Shown: piece after piece, positions 47,423 through 56,402 of the stretch | How the letters are laid out: every line of letters begins with the position of its first letter | Position numbering within the stretch: position 1 is the first letter of the stretch | Translations under genes and position numbers: made by a program | The notes under the pieces: model-generated | Database searches by the model: none | What the model saw: the letters and a program-made list of their open reading frames with translations, nothing else | Told to the model about the DNA's origin: nothing | Assembly: GCF_001476905.1 (NCBI RefSeq) | Contig: NZ_LDTE01000001.1 | Coordinates: 124,001-188,000, forward strand | DNA: 64,000 nt | Reading direction: 5' to 3' | From: Sphingomonas sanguinis | GTDB taxonomy: Bacteria; Pseudomonadota; Alphaproteobacteria; Sphingomonadales; Sphingomonadaceae

Positions 47423-48049
47423 ATGATACCCGATCTGGGCATCCCCCTGCCCCTGGCCGCCGTGGTCGCAGCGGCAATCCTGGCGGTGGTTCTGGCGCGC
47501 CGGGTGCCTGTGTTGCGCGTGGCGCTCAATCTGGTCAGCTGGGTCATCCTGGGTGGTCTGCTGATCGTCGTCCTGCAACAGCGTCAGCAATTCGATCCCT
47601 ATATCCAGCGCGCGATGCAGGTCCTCAATCTTCAGGATCAGAATGTGGTCGGCGATACGGTGCGCATCCGCATGTCGCCCGATGGCCATTTCTGGGCGCG
47701 GGTGACGATCGGCGACGTCAGCCGACGGATGCTGGTCGACAGTGGCGCGACGCTGACAGCGCTGTCGACCGATACCGCGCAGGCGGTCGGACTGCGCCCG
47801 GCCAAGCCTGTCTTCCCGGTCATACTGAACACCGCCAACGGCATGATCCGCGCCCAAACCGCGCAGATCGACTCGCTGCGCATCGGCACCATCCGCGCCG
47901 ATGACGTACCCGTTGTCATCTCGCCCGCCTTTGGCGATACCGATGTGCTGGGAATGAATTTCCTGTCGCGGCTTAAAAGCTGGCGGGTAGAGGGCTCGAC
48001 CCTGATCCTGGAACCGCATCATCCGCAGCCCTTAACCGGACGCTCATGA
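47423..48049 (+). CDS. Membrane-anchored retropepsin-like aspartic protease (TIGR02281 type)
   Basis: A 208-residue protein. Two N-terminal membrane helices (residues ~8-25 and ~32-52) precede a single retropepsin domain. The active Asp is in RMLVDSGATLTALSTDT, and the conserved closing block is DTDVLGMNFLSRLKSW. Such clan-AA proteins in alphaproteobacteria (TIGR02281) are thought to dimerise on the periplasmic side; their substrates are unknown. ATG 47423 follows GGAAGGA by 10 bases, and the longer upstream frame overlaps the 62-residue gene. Confidence 0.86.
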   Translation: MIPDLGIPLPLAAVVAAAILAVVLARRVPVLRVALNLVSWVILGGLLIVVLQQRQQFDPYIQRAMQVLNLQDQNVVGDTVRIRMSPDGHFWARVTIGDVSRRMLVDSGATLTALSTDTAQAVGLRPAKPVFPVILNTANGMIRAQTAQIDSLRIGTIRADDVPVVISPAFGDTDVLGMNFLSRLKSWRVEGSTLILEPHHPQPLTGRS

Positions 48050-48126
48050 TATAAGTGATACGGAAAGAAGACAGAATTCGCGGCGTTTGGCCCGTTGTTC
48101 GATTGACTTGATGGTGTAGCTTTTTC

Positions 48127-51100
48127 ATGCGTCAGACTATGACCACTCCCCTGTCGCGCATGCTGTCGCTCCCGCCGCAGCTCGACCGATATGTTGCCCA
48201 GGCCATTGAAGCAGGCGAATTTGCCGACGAGCAAGCCCTGCTGATCGCCGCGATCGACCGGATGCGGGCGGACAGTTCGTTCGGTGATCCGGCGACCTGG
48301 CTGGTCGGTGGCGGCGAGTGTGGACAACTGGTCCGCGACCGCGATTGGGCAGACAGTCCGCTCGGCCCCATCGGCCAGTGGCCCGGTGTCCTGTGCACCA
48401 CGGTCGCCAATATCGTGCATTCGCCGATCGCCAAGGTCCTGATGTGGGGACCGGATCATGTCATGCTCTACAATGACGCCTATCGCAGCGTCGCGGGGCC
48501 ACGCCATCCTGCGGCCTTTGGCGGACGCGTCGAGCAGGTCTGGCCCGAAATCTGGGATTGGAATCGTGACATTCTGGAGCGCGGTTTCCGGGGCGAGGAT
48601 ATCGCTTTTCGCGACCAGAAACTGATCGTGACGCGCGCGGGTGTCGAGGAAGAGGTAGTCTTCGACCTCTACTACACGCCCGTCTATCTCGAACGTGGCG
48701 ATGTGGGCGGCGTGATGTGCACGGTCGTCGAGAATACCGGTCGCGTCGCCGCCGAGCGCCGTCTGGCCGAGAGCGAAGCGGAACTGCGGATCATCACCGA
48801 CTCGCTGCCCGTTCTGGTCGCCTTCGTCGATCGTGAGGAGCGTTACCGCTTCGCCAATGACTATTACCGCGAATTTCTCGGTGTCGACCCAGAGGGCATG
48901 CTGGGGCAGCGCATCGGCGATATATTGACCGATGATGACTATAGCGAGCGCAAACCGCTGATCGACCGGGCGCTGGCGGGCGAGACGGTGGTGGCGGACG
49001 TCCACATGCACCACCGGGACGGAAGCCGCCGCCGGGCCGAGACACGCTACATCCCCCGCCGGGGCGACGACGGGACGGTCATCGGCTTCCACATCCTGGT
49101 CTTCGACGTGGACGAGCGGATGCGCCATTCGGAAGCGGTCGAGCGCAGCAATCGTCGTTTCCGTGCGGCCATGGATGCAGTGCATGGCGTGCTGTGGACC
49201 AACAGCGCCGATGGCCGCATGATCGGGGAACAGCCCGGCTGGGCCGCGATCACCGGCCAGTCTCGCGAGGAATATCAGGGCTTCGGTTGGGCAAACGCGG
49301 TCCACCCAGACGATGCCGCAGCCTCGGTCGTCGCCTGGAACGAAGCCGTCGCCGCGAAGGGCATGTTCATCCACGAGCATCGCGTCCGTCGCCATGACGG
49401 CGAATGGCGGACCTTCGCCATCCGCGGCTTGCCCATCATCGGTTCGGACGGCGAACTGATCGAATGGGTCGGCGTCCATACCGACATCACCGAGCAGCGC
49501 GCCGCAGAACAGGCGCTGCGCGACCAGGCCTCCATCCTTGCGCGCCAGGTCCATCACCGCGAACGCGCCGAGGCGCAGCTGCGTCAGCTCAACGAGACGC
49601 TGGAAAGCCGCGTCATCGAGGAGATCGCTGAGCGTCGGCAGGCCGAGATGAAGCTGGCCCAGGCGCAGAAGATGGAGACGATCGGCAAGCTGACCGGCGG
49701 TGTCGCGCATGACTTCAACAACCTGTTGCAGGTTGTATCGGGCAACCTCCAGCTGCTGGGCAAGGACGTTGCGGGCAATGACCGCGCCGAACAGCGTGTC
49801 GCCAATGCGATGGCGGGCGTTTCGCGCGGGTCCAAGCTGGCGGCACAGCTGCTTGCCTTCGGTCGGCGCCAGGCGCTGGAGCCCAAGGTCGTCAACGTCA
49901 CCCGCTTCGTCCAGGGCATGGACGACATGCTGCGCCGCGCGATCGGCGAGGGCGTGGAGATCGAGACGATCGTCGGCGGTGGCTTGTGGAACACCTTCAT
50001 CGATCCGGCGCAGATCGAAAATGCGCTGCTGAACCTGGCCATCAACGCACGCGATGCGATGGAAGGCCAGGGCAAGCTGACCATCGAACTGGGCAATGCG
50101 CATCTCGACGACGATTACGCCCGAACCCATGATGAGGTGACGCCCGGCCAATATGTCATGCTGGCCGTCTCCGACACTGGCAGCGGCATGTCGGACGATA
50201 TCATCCACAAGGTCTTCGAGCCCTTTTTCTCGACCAAAGGCGAGGGCAAGGGGTCGGGGCTGGGACTGTCGATGGTCTATGGCTTCGTCAAACAGTCTGG
50301 CGGCCATGTGAAGATCTATTCCGAGGTCGGCCACGGCACCACGATCAAGCTCTATCTGCCCCGCGCCATGGAGGCCGAGGATGTCGAGGTTGCGGTCGAT
50401 ACCGGCCCGATCACCGGCGGGACCGAAACGGTGTTGGTCGTCGAGGACGATGCCGAGGTGCGCGCGACCGTCGTCGAGCTACTGTCCGACCTGGGCTATC
50501 GGGTGTTGAAGGCGGTGGATGCGCAGAGTGCGCTGAACGTCATCGAAAGCGGCATCCCGATCGACATGCTCTTCACCGATGTCGTGATGCCCGGGACGTT
50601 GAAGAGCCCCGAGCTTGCCCGCAAGGCGCGCGAGCGTCTGCCCGATATCGCGGTGCTGTTTACGTCGGGCTATACCGAGAATTCGATCGTCCATGGCGGA
50701 CGGCTGGACCGGGGGGTGGAGCTGCTCTCCAAGCCCTATACTCGCGAAGCGCTGGCGCGGAAGTTCCGGCATGTGCTGGCCAACCAGCGTCAGCGGCGCA
50801 TGGCGACCAGCGAGGCTCCGTCCACCCGCTCCGAGTCACCCGTCGAAGAAGTTCGCCCCCAGCCGCTGCATGATGGCCGTACCATCCTGCTGGTCGAGGA
50901 TGACGATCTGATCCGTATGAGCACGGCCGAGACCCTGCAGGATGCGGGCTTCGTCGTCGTCCATGCCGTGACCGCCGAAGAGGCGATGACCGCGCTTCAG
51001 ACGGCGCAGATCGATGTGCTGGTAACCGACCTGAACCTGCCGGGCGAGTCGGGCGTCGAACTGGCTGGGCGGGCAAGGCAGTTGCGGCCCACGCTGTCGA

Positions 51101-51246
51101 TCGTCTTTGCGACGGGTGACGGCGGCATGGCGGCGGAAGCGGCGAATATGGAAGCCGCACTGTTGACCAAGCCCTATACGGCGACCCAACTGGTCGCTGC
51201 GATCCAGGGCCGGTTGGCAGTTATGGAGCAGGCGACCCAGCCCTGA
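48127..51246 (+). CDS. Multi-PAS hybrid histidine kinase with two receivers and a ParD-like N-terminus
   Basis: A 1039-residue soluble hybrid kinase. Residues ~11-48 (SLPPQLDRYVAQAIEAGEFA, then DEQALLIAAIDRM) resemble a ribbon-helix-helix ParD antitoxin domain. Three PAS regions follow: a divergent one (~55-210, sharing LMWGPDHVMLYNDAY with the kinase at 32753) and two typical ones (~220-335, ~345-460). The H-box is LTGGVAHDFNNLLQVVSGNL and the ATPase shows SGLGLSMVYGFVKQSGG. Receiver 1 (~770-890) has MLFTDVVMPG, receiver 2 (~915-1030) DVLVTDLNLPGESG. No membrane helix. An imperfect hairpin follows the stop. Confidence 0.9.
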   Translation: MRQTMTTPLSRMLSLPPQLDRYVAQAIEAGEFADEQALLIAAIDRMRADSSFGDPATWLVGGGECGQLVRDRDWADSPLGPIGQWPGVLCTTVANIVHSPIAKVLMWGPDHVMLYNDAYRSVAGPRHPAAFGGRVEQVWPEIWDWNRDILERGFRGEDIAFRDQKLIVTRAGVEEEVVFDLYYTPVYLERGDVGGVMCTVVENTGRVAAERRLAESEAELRIITDSLPVLVAFVDREERYRFANDYYREFLGVDPEGMLGQRIGDILTDDDYSERKPLIDRALAGETVVADVHMHHRDGSRRRAETRYIPRRGDDGTVIGFHILVFDVDERMRHSEAVERSNRRFRAAMDAVHGVLWTNSADGRMIGEQPGWAAITGQSREEYQGFGWANAVHPDDAAASVVAWNEAVAAKGMFIHEHRVRRHDGEWRTFAIRGLPIIGSDGELIEWVGVHTDITEQRAAEQALRDQASILARQVHHRERAEAQLRQLNETLESRVIEEIAERRQAEMKLAQAQKMETIGKLTGGVAHDFNNLLQVVSGNLQLLGKDVAGNDRAEQRVANAMAGVSRGSKLAAQLLAFGRRQALEPKVVNVTRFVQGMDDMLRRAIGEGVEIETIVGGGLWNTFIDPAQIENALLNLAINARDAMEGQGKLTIELGNAHLDDDYARTHDEVTPGQYVMLAVSDTGSGMSDDIIHKVFEPFFSTKGEGKGSGLGLSMVYGFVKQSGGHVKIYSEVGHGTTIKLYLPRAMEAEDVEVAVDTGPITGGTETVLVVEDDAEVRATVVELLSDLGYRVLKAVDAQSALNVIESGIPIDMLFTDVVMPGTLKSPELARKARERLPDIAVLFTSGYTENSIVHGGRLDRGVELLSKPYTREALARKFRHVLANQRQRRMATSEAPSTRSESPVEEVRPQPLHDGRTILLVEDDDLIRMSTAETLQDAGFVVVHAVTAEEAMTALQTAQIDVLVTDLNLPGESGVELAGRARQLRPTLSIVFATGDGGMAAEAANMEAALLTKPYTATQLVAAIQGRLAVMEQATQP

Positions 51247-51251
51247 GCCGG

Positions 51252-51296
51252 GCCGCCTACCCCTTTCCGGTCGGACTCATGCCGGAGGGGGGCGGC
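51252..51296 (+). terminator. Imperfect hairpin after the hybrid kinase
   Basis: GCCGCC...CCCTTTCCGG pairs with CCGGAGGGG...GGCGGC across an 11-base loop. There is no T-run, so termination is uncertain, but the position (6 bases after the stop, facing a convergent small gene) suits it. Confidence 0.4.
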
Positions 51297-51335
51297 AGGG
51301 GAGTCCTTGCGAAACGCGTAGAACTTGTGAGGGAG

Positions 51336-51440
51336 TTAGCGAGCCTTCCAGCCCTCGATGGCGGCGAAGGTGATGATCACCGCCAGCACGAGCAGGGCAC
51401 CCTGCAATTCCAGTGCGGTCAAATCGAACTCCATCGTCAT
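51336..51440 (-). CDS. 34-residue single-pass membrane peptide, unrecognised
   Basis: A short frame encoding 34 residues: an acidic N-terminus (MTMEFDLTALELQ), a membrane helix (GALLVLAVIITFAAIEGW, residues ~14-31) and a basic end (KAR). A strong Shine-Dalgarno, GGGAGGT, lies 5 bases before the ATG. The negative-outside/positive-inside charge pattern and the exact ribosome site argue for a real gene. The size suggests an accessory peptide such as KdpF, CydX or a kinase/transporter regulator, but its sequence matches none I know. It lies on the same strand 178 bases after the EnvZ-like kinase gene. Confidence 0.6.
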   Translation of the reverse strand: MTMEFDLTALELQGALLVLAVIITFAAIEGWKAR

Positions 51441-51472
51441 CGGTTACCTCCCGAATGATTGGCCAGACGCTC

Positions 51473-51509
51473 TGTTCGCCCGCTATCGGAAACGACTCAG
51501 GGGCGAACA
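51473..51509. promoter_or_regulatory. Inverted repeat upstream of the 34-residue gene
   Basis: Perfect 9-bp arms TGTTCGCCC and GGGCGAACA with a 19-base spacer, ending 33 bases before the small-gene ATG. It could be an operator or a leader hairpin in the mRNA. The remaining sequence between 51510 and 51618 shows only a GC-rich stem (GCCCC/GGGGC near 51532-51550). Confidence 0.45.
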
Positions 51510-51618
51510 TCAAAACGGTGAGGTGGCTCCGTGCCCCGAGGGGGTGGGGCCCGGCGCCAACCTCTGCGAACTGTAATACGCATCGAGTTTTGCTGTCGTG
51601 CAGCGAAACCGTGACAAA

Positions 51619-52944
51619 TCATGTCCGGCAGTGAGGAAGTCGAATTTCTGCGCAGAGCCCGCCTTCGGGGCGGTTGGCCAGCGTCAATTCCCCACCCTCC
51701 GCCGCGACGACCCGCGCGACGATCGACAGGCCCAGGCCGAAGCCCACCGTGTCCCGCCGCCGTGCCGTATCGAGCCGGACGAACGGCTCCAGCACCAATT
51801 CCAGCGACTCCTCAGGGATGCCCGGCCCATTATCCTCGACGCGGATGCGCACATCGTCGCCGGGCTCGGCGCGCAAGGTGATGGTGGCGTGATCGCCGTA
51901 ATGGAGCGCATTCTCGACCAGGTTGGTCAGCGCACGCTTCACCCCGAACCGGCGCAACCGGCAGTCGAGGTGATCCGGTCCGACATAGCGGACGTCACGG
52001 CCATGGTCGGCCGCATCATCGGCCAGATTGGCGCAGAGGATGGCGAGGTCGGTCAGCTCGGGCTGCTCGGCATCGCCCTCCCCGCCCAGAAAGGCGAGCA
52101 GCGAGGAGACCATCGCCTCCATCTCCTCGATATCGGTGCCGATCGCCTCGCGCACTTCGTCGTCATGGATCGCATCGGCGCGTAGGCGAAGCCGGGCAAG
52201 CGGGGTGCGCAGATCGTGGCCCACCGCCGCCAGCGCGCGGGTACGCTCGTCGATCAACCGGCCGATACGTGCCTGCATCCGGTTGAAGGCGCGGGTCACA
52301 TGGCGCACCTCGCCCGGGCCTCGCTCCGGCACGATCAGCGGGGCGTGGCCGCCCTGCCCCCGGCCCAGCTTGTCCGCCGCCCGCGCCAGCATCCGCAACG
52401 GCTGCAACGTCCGCCCGATCAACGCACCGCTCAGCAGCATCAGCGCAATGGCCGGGATCAGGGCGAGCAACACACGACCCAGCGCCAGGTCGAGCGTGCG
52501 CACCCCCTCCCTCATCCGAAAGCTGAGCAAGGTGCCGTCGTCGAGGCGCAGGTCGCCCGACACCACCGAGGTCCGGCCGGGCGAGGTCAGCCGCAGGTGA
52601 ATGTCGGTCGCCGCCAGGGTCGGTTCCCAGTCGACGATCTGGCGCTGCATGCTGTCCATGGCGGGCGCGATGGTGGGGCGCGGTGGCGCGGCGGGAGACC
52701 AGCTGACGATGTACCGATCGGTGGTCAACTCCTCGGCGACTTCGGGACGTTCGATCGGTGGCCGCTCGTTCAGGACGCGGCGCGCGACGATCAGATGTTC
52801 GGCCAGCCGCCGCGCTTCGTCGTCGCGGACCGAGACATGGCTGGCCCGTTCGTAGAGATAGGTGGAGACGGCGAACTCGATCGTCACCGCCAGCAGCAGG
52901 ATCGCGACGATCCGGCCGAGCAGGCCGACCGATGGGCGGATCAC
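51619..52944 (-). CDS. EnvZ-like membrane sensor histidine kinase
   Basis: A 441-residue kinase. The N-terminal helix is LGRIVAILLLAVTIEFAVST. A ~130-residue periplasmic domain follows, then a second helix (VLLALIPAIALMLLSGALIG) and a HAMP linker (TLQPLRMLARAADKL). The H-box is LAAVGHDLRTPLARLRLRAD, and the ATPase shows NLVENALHYGD, DNGPGIPEE and GFGLGLSIVARVV. This is the OmpR-partner architecture, so it responds to an envelope signal. The start overlaps the end of the regulator gene by four bases. Confidence 0.92.
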   Translation of the reverse strand: MIRPSVGLLGRIVAILLLAVTIEFAVSTYLYERASHVSVRDDEARRLAEHLIVARRVLNERPPIERPEVAEELTTDRYIVSWSPAAPPRPTIAPAMDSMQRQIVDWEPTLAATDIHLRLTSPGRTSVVSGDLRLDDGTLLSFRMREGVRTLDLALGRVLLALIPAIALMLLSGALIGRTLQPLRMLARAADKLGRGQGGHAPLIVPERGPGEVRHVTRAFNRMQARIGRLIDERTRALAAVGHDLRTPLARLRLRADAIHDDEVREAIGTDIEEMEAMVSSLLAFLGGEGDAEQPELTDLAILCANLADDAADHGRDVRYVGPDHLDCRLRRFGVKRALTNLVENALHYGDHATITLRAEPGDDVRIRVEDNGPGIPEESLELVLEPFVRLDTARRRDTVGFGLGLSIVARVVAAEGGELTLANRPEGGLCAEIRLPHCRT

Positions 52945-53651
52945 CGCCGCTCCACCGGCACGTTCAGCATATACCCGACACCGCGCACCGTGACGATCGG
53001 CGCCGCGCCCCCCGCCCCCGACAGCTTGCGGCGGAGGCGGCTGACCAGCACGTCGATGCTGCGGTCCGAACTGTCGCCGATCCGCGCGCGCGACAGCTCG
53101 ATCAGCCGCTCGCGCGCGACGACCCGCTGGGCATTGTCGAGAAAGGCGACGAGCAGATCGAATTCGGCACCCGTCAATTCGACCTGCGCGCCCGAGGGCG
53201 ACATCAGTTCACGCCGCGGCAGGTTCGCGGTCCAGCCGTCAAAGCCCAATATCCCGGCTTCGCGCTCGCCCGGCGTGTTCTCCAGCCCGCCGCGACGCAG
53301 TACGGCGCGAATGCGCGCCACCAGTTCACGCGTACCGAACGGCTTGGCGAGATAATCGTCCGCACCGAGTTCCAGCCCGACCACCCGGTCGACCTCGCTG
53401 CCCTTGGCGCTGATGAAGATGATAGGGACTGCACTTTTCTGGCGAACCTGGCGGCACAGGTCGATACCGCTGGTGCCCGGCAGCATGATGTCCAGCAGGA
53501 TCAGGTCGATCTGCCCGACCTCCAGCGCCTGCCACATTTCGGGCGCGGCATTGGCCAGCTTCACGGCAAAGCCGTTTTCCTGCAAGGCGCGGGCGGTCAG
53601 GGTCCGAAGGGCGGGATCGTCCTCGACGATCAGGATGGTGGGCGGCGTCAC
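52941..53651 (-). CDS. OmpR/PhoB family response regulator
   Basis: A 236-residue regulator. The receiver has TILIVEDDPALRTL, phospho-Asp in LILLDIMLPGTSGIDLC and Lys in DYLAKPFGTRELVARI. The winged-helix output starts near residue 135, with VELTGAEFDLLVAFLDNAQR, then VARERLIELSRAR and VRGVGYMLNVP. It is translated with the downstream EnvZ-like kinase through a 4-base overlap. Regulon unknown; the carbonic anhydrase gene ends 9 bases upstream on the same strand. Confidence 0.93.
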   Translation of the reverse strand: MTPPTILIVEDDPALRTLTARALQENGFAVKLANAAPEMWQALEVGQIDLILLDIMLPGTSGIDLCRQVRQKSAVPIIFISAKGSEVDRVVGLELGADDYLAKPFGTRELVARIRAVLRRGGLENTPGEREAGILGFDGWTANLPRRELMSPSGAQVELTGAEFDLLVAFLDNAQRVVARERLIELSRARIGDSSDRSIDVLVSRLRRKLSGAGGAAPIVTVRGVGYMLNVPVERR

Positions 53652-53660
53652 CCTGCTTGG

Positions 53661-54230
53661 CTAGGCAGGTGCGACGCCATCGTCAACGGCCGGTCCGGGC
53701 CGATCCTCGCCGAGTGGCTGCAAATGTGCGGCATAATGGGCTGCGCGCGAGGCATAGCCGGTGGCCGATCCGCGCAACCGCGCAATCTCGCCGGGCTCCA
53801 GCGTTCGTACGGCGCGGGCAGGCGCACCGACGATCAGGCTGCCGGGCGCAAAGACCTTGCCCTCGGTCACGAGGGCACCCGCACCGACCAGCGAGCCTGC
53901 GCCAATCACCGCGTCGTTCAGCACCGTCGCGCCCATGCCGATCAGGCAGCCATCCCCGATCGTACAGCCATGCAAGACTGCGAGGTGCCCGACCGTACAA
54001 TCCGCGCCGATGGTCAGCGGACTGCCCGGATCGGAGTGAAGCACGGCACCGTCCTGTACATTGCTCCGCGCGCCGACCCGGATGACACCGTTATCGGCGC
54101 GCAGCACCGCCCCGAACCACAGGCTAACCTGTTCGGCGAGGATCGCCTGTCCGATCACATCGGCCGAGGGCGCGATCCAGGCTGTGTCGTGAACATCGGG
54201 GCGGTGGTCGTCCAGCGCATATAGCGGCAC
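53661..54230 (-). CDS. Gamma-class carbonic anhydrase-like protein
   Basis: A 189-residue left-handed beta-helix protein. Hexapeptide turns run from IAPSADVIGQAILAEQVSLW to GAGSLVGAGALVTEG. The metal histidines are visible in VQDGAVLHSD and CTVGHLAVLHGCTIGDG. These match the gamma-CA/YrdA group, which interconverts CO2 and bicarbonate in the active members. The start is GTG 54230, overlapping the glcB stop (TAGTG), with GGAG 8 bases upstream. The coupling to malate synthase suggests a joint role in C2/CO2 metabolism, as inference. Confidence 0.88.
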   Translation of the reverse strand: MPLYALDDHRPDVHDTAWIAPSADVIGQAILAEQVSLWFGAVLRADNGVIRVGARSNVQDGAVLHSDPGSPLTIGADCTVGHLAVLHGCTIGDGCLIGMGATVLNDAVIGAGSLVGAGALVTEGKVFAPGSLIVGAPARAVRTLEPGEIARLRGSATGYASRAAHYAAHLQPLGEDRPGPAVDDGVAPA

Positions 54231-56305
54231 TATGCCATCTCCATCTGATCCAGGGGCTGCTTGGCGGCCTGGCGATAGCGGTGGAGCAGCGGCTCGGTAT
54301 AGCCATTGGGCTGGCTCAGCCCCTGAAAAATCAGTGCGCGGGCTGCCTGGAACGCCAAGCCGCCCGGGTTTTCGGCAAGCGACCGATAGGCGGGATCGCC
54401 CTGGTTCTGTGCGTCGACCTTCGCCGCCATGCGGGCCAGCGCCGCCTCGACCTGATCGGCGGTGACGACGCCGTGGTGCAGCCAGTTCGCGATATGCTGG
54501 GACGAGATGCGCAGCGTGGCGCGGTCCTCCATCAGGCCGATATCGTGCAGGTCGGGCACCTTGGAACAGCCGACACCCTGGTCAATCCAGCGCACGACAT
54601 AGCCGAGCAGCCCCTGCGCATTATTGTCCAGCTCGGCCGTGATCTCCTCTGCCGACCAGTCGGGCGCGGTGGCGACCGGCGGGGTGAGCAGCCGTTCCAG
54701 CGCCGCGACCGGTTCGGCAGTTCGAGCCCGCTGGCGGGCGACGACGTCGATCCGGTGATAATGGGTCGCGTGCAGCGTGGCGGCGGTCGGTGACGGCACC
54801 CAGGCGGTAGTCGCGCCCGACTGCGGATGCGCGCCCTTCTGCGCCAGCATGTCGGCCATGCGGTCGGGGGCCGCCCACATGCCCTTGCCGATCTGGGCCC
54901 GCCCGGCAAAGCCGCAGGCCAGGCCGATCTGGACATTGCGATCCTCATAGGCCGCGATCCAGTCGCATTCCTTCATCGCCGCCTTGCGCACCATCGGCCC
55001 CGCCTGCATCGCGGTGTGGATCTCGTCGCCGGTGCGGTCGAGGAAGCCCGTGTTGATGAAGACGATCCGGTCCTTCACCGCATGGATGCAGGCGGCCAGA
55101 TTGGCGGACGTCCGGCGCTCCTCGTCCATCACCCCGATCTTGATCCGATGCCGGTCGAGGCCCAGCATATCCTCCACCGCATCGAACAGCCGATCGGCGA
55201 AACCGGCTTCGTCCGGCCCGTGCATCTTGGGCTTCACGATGTAGATGGAGCGGCCCTGGCGCGTCGCGATCAGGCTGGTGACGATGGCGTCGAGAATGCC
55301 TTCGGGTGCTTCGGACCCATCGGGCAGCAGGACGGCGGGCGTGGTCATGAGATGGCCGACATTGCGGACGAACAACAGACTCCGCCCCGGCAGGCTGAAC
55401 GCACTGCCGTCCGGCGCAATATAGGCGCGGTCGTCCGCCAGCCTTCGGGTCGTCGTCCGCCCGCCCTTCTCGACCTCTGCGGTTAGCGTACCGTCGATCA
55501 GGCCCAGCCAATTGGCATAGCCCGCGACCTTATCCTCCGCATCGACCGCCGCGACCGAATCCTCCAGGTCGCAGATCGTGGTCAGCGCGGACTCCAGGAT
55601 AATGTCGGCGATGCCCGCCGGGCTGGTGCGACCGATCGTATGGGTCGGATCGACTATGATCTCGATATGCAGGCCATGGTTGCGGAACAGCCAGCCGCGT
55701 TCGCTGCGCCCCCGAAACTGGTCGGGGTCGCGCAGGGCTTTGACAGCCTCGGCCAAGTCCGAGACGCCCTGCCAACCGCCCTCGACTGGCAGCGCATCGT
55801 CCAGAAAGGCGCGGGCCCAGCCGATGACCGCCGCGCCGCGCATCGGGTCATAGCGCGTCTCGGTCGGGATGGGCGCAAGCGCATCGGTGCCATATAGCGC
55901 GTCGTACAGGCTCCCCCACCGCGCGTTGGCGGCGTTCAGCAGAAAGCGGGCGTTGAGCATCGGCACCACCAATTGCGGCCCGGCCAGTTCGGCGACCTCC
56001 GCATCGACATCGCGCGGCGCGATGGTGAACGGGGCAGGCTCGGGCGCGAGATAGCCGATCTCGGTCAGGAAAGCCCGCTGGCTGGCACCATCGGTCGCTC
56101 CGGCTTGGACGTACCATTCATCGATCTGCGCCTGAAGCGCGTCGCGCCTTGCCAGAAGGGCTGCATTCTCCGGGGCGAAGCGGGCGAGGATATCCGCCAT
56201 GCCCGACCAGAAACGATCGGCATCGACGCCGCTGCCCGGCAAGGCGCGATCTTCCAGAAAAGCGACCAGCGCGGGCGCGATCGAAAGGCCGTGGCGTTGC
56301 ATCAT
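54230..56305 (-). CDS. glcB: Malate synthase G
   Basis: A 691-residue malate synthase G, joining glyoxylate and acetyl-CoA in the glyoxylate bypass or glycolate use. Typical blocks are [58 protein letters not shown] and [16 protein letters not shown]. The [20 protein letters not shown] segment and the near-end [10 protein letters not shown] are intact. AAGGAGAG precedes the tandem ATGs at 56305/56302. A LysR gene is divergent, the usual arrangement for a dedicated activator. Isocitrate lyase is not in the window. Confidence 0.96.
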   Translation of the reverse strand: MMQRHGLSIAPALVAFLEDRALPGSGVDADRFWSGMADILARFAPENAALLARRDALQAQIDEWYVQAGATDGASQRAFLTEIGYLAPEPAPFTIAPRDVDAEVAELAGPQLVVPMLNARFLLNAANARWGSLYDALYGTDALAPIPTETRYDPMRGAAVIGWARAFLDDALPVEGGWQGVSDLAEAVKALRDPDQFRGRSERGWLFRNHGLHIEIIVDPTHTIGRTSPAGIADIILESALTTICDLEDSVAAVDAEDKVAGYANWLGLIDGTLTAEVEKGGRTTTRRLADDRAYIAPDGSAFSLPGRSLLFVRNVGHLMTTPAVLLPDGSEAPEGILDAIVTSLIATRQGRSIYIVKPKMHGPDEAGFADRLFDAVEDMLGLDRHRIKIGVMDEERRTSANLAACIHAVKDRIVFINTGFLDRTGDEIHTAMQAGPMVRKAAMKECDWIAAYEDRNVQIGLACGFAGRAQIGKGMWAAPDRMADMLAQKGAHPQSGATTAWVPSPTAATLHATHYHRIDVVARQRARTAEPVAALERLLTPPVATAPDWSAEEITAELDNNAQGLLGYVVRWIDQGVGCSKVPDLHDIGLMEDRATLRISSQHIANWLHHGVVTADQVEAALARMAAKVDAQNQGDPAYRSLAENPGGLAFQAARALIFQGLSQPNGYTEPLLHRYRQAAKQPLDQMEMA

Positions 56306-56402
56306 CGCGTCTCTCCTTCAAACGTCCGGGTCCATGATAGGCCATCGCTATTACGCGTGACAGTAGGCATAATCGAACCGCTGTCGATCGCAGGAGGAAC
56401 GA

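Noticed and set aside
48019..50334. A 771-codon open frame antisense to the hybrid kinase
   Set aside because: Same codon-bias effect; no domains, and it spans the kinase promoter.
51336..51440. Calling the 34-residue peptide KdpF or CydX
   Set aside because: Size and topology fit, but the sequence lacks the family residues, and neither kdpABC nor cydAB is adjacent.
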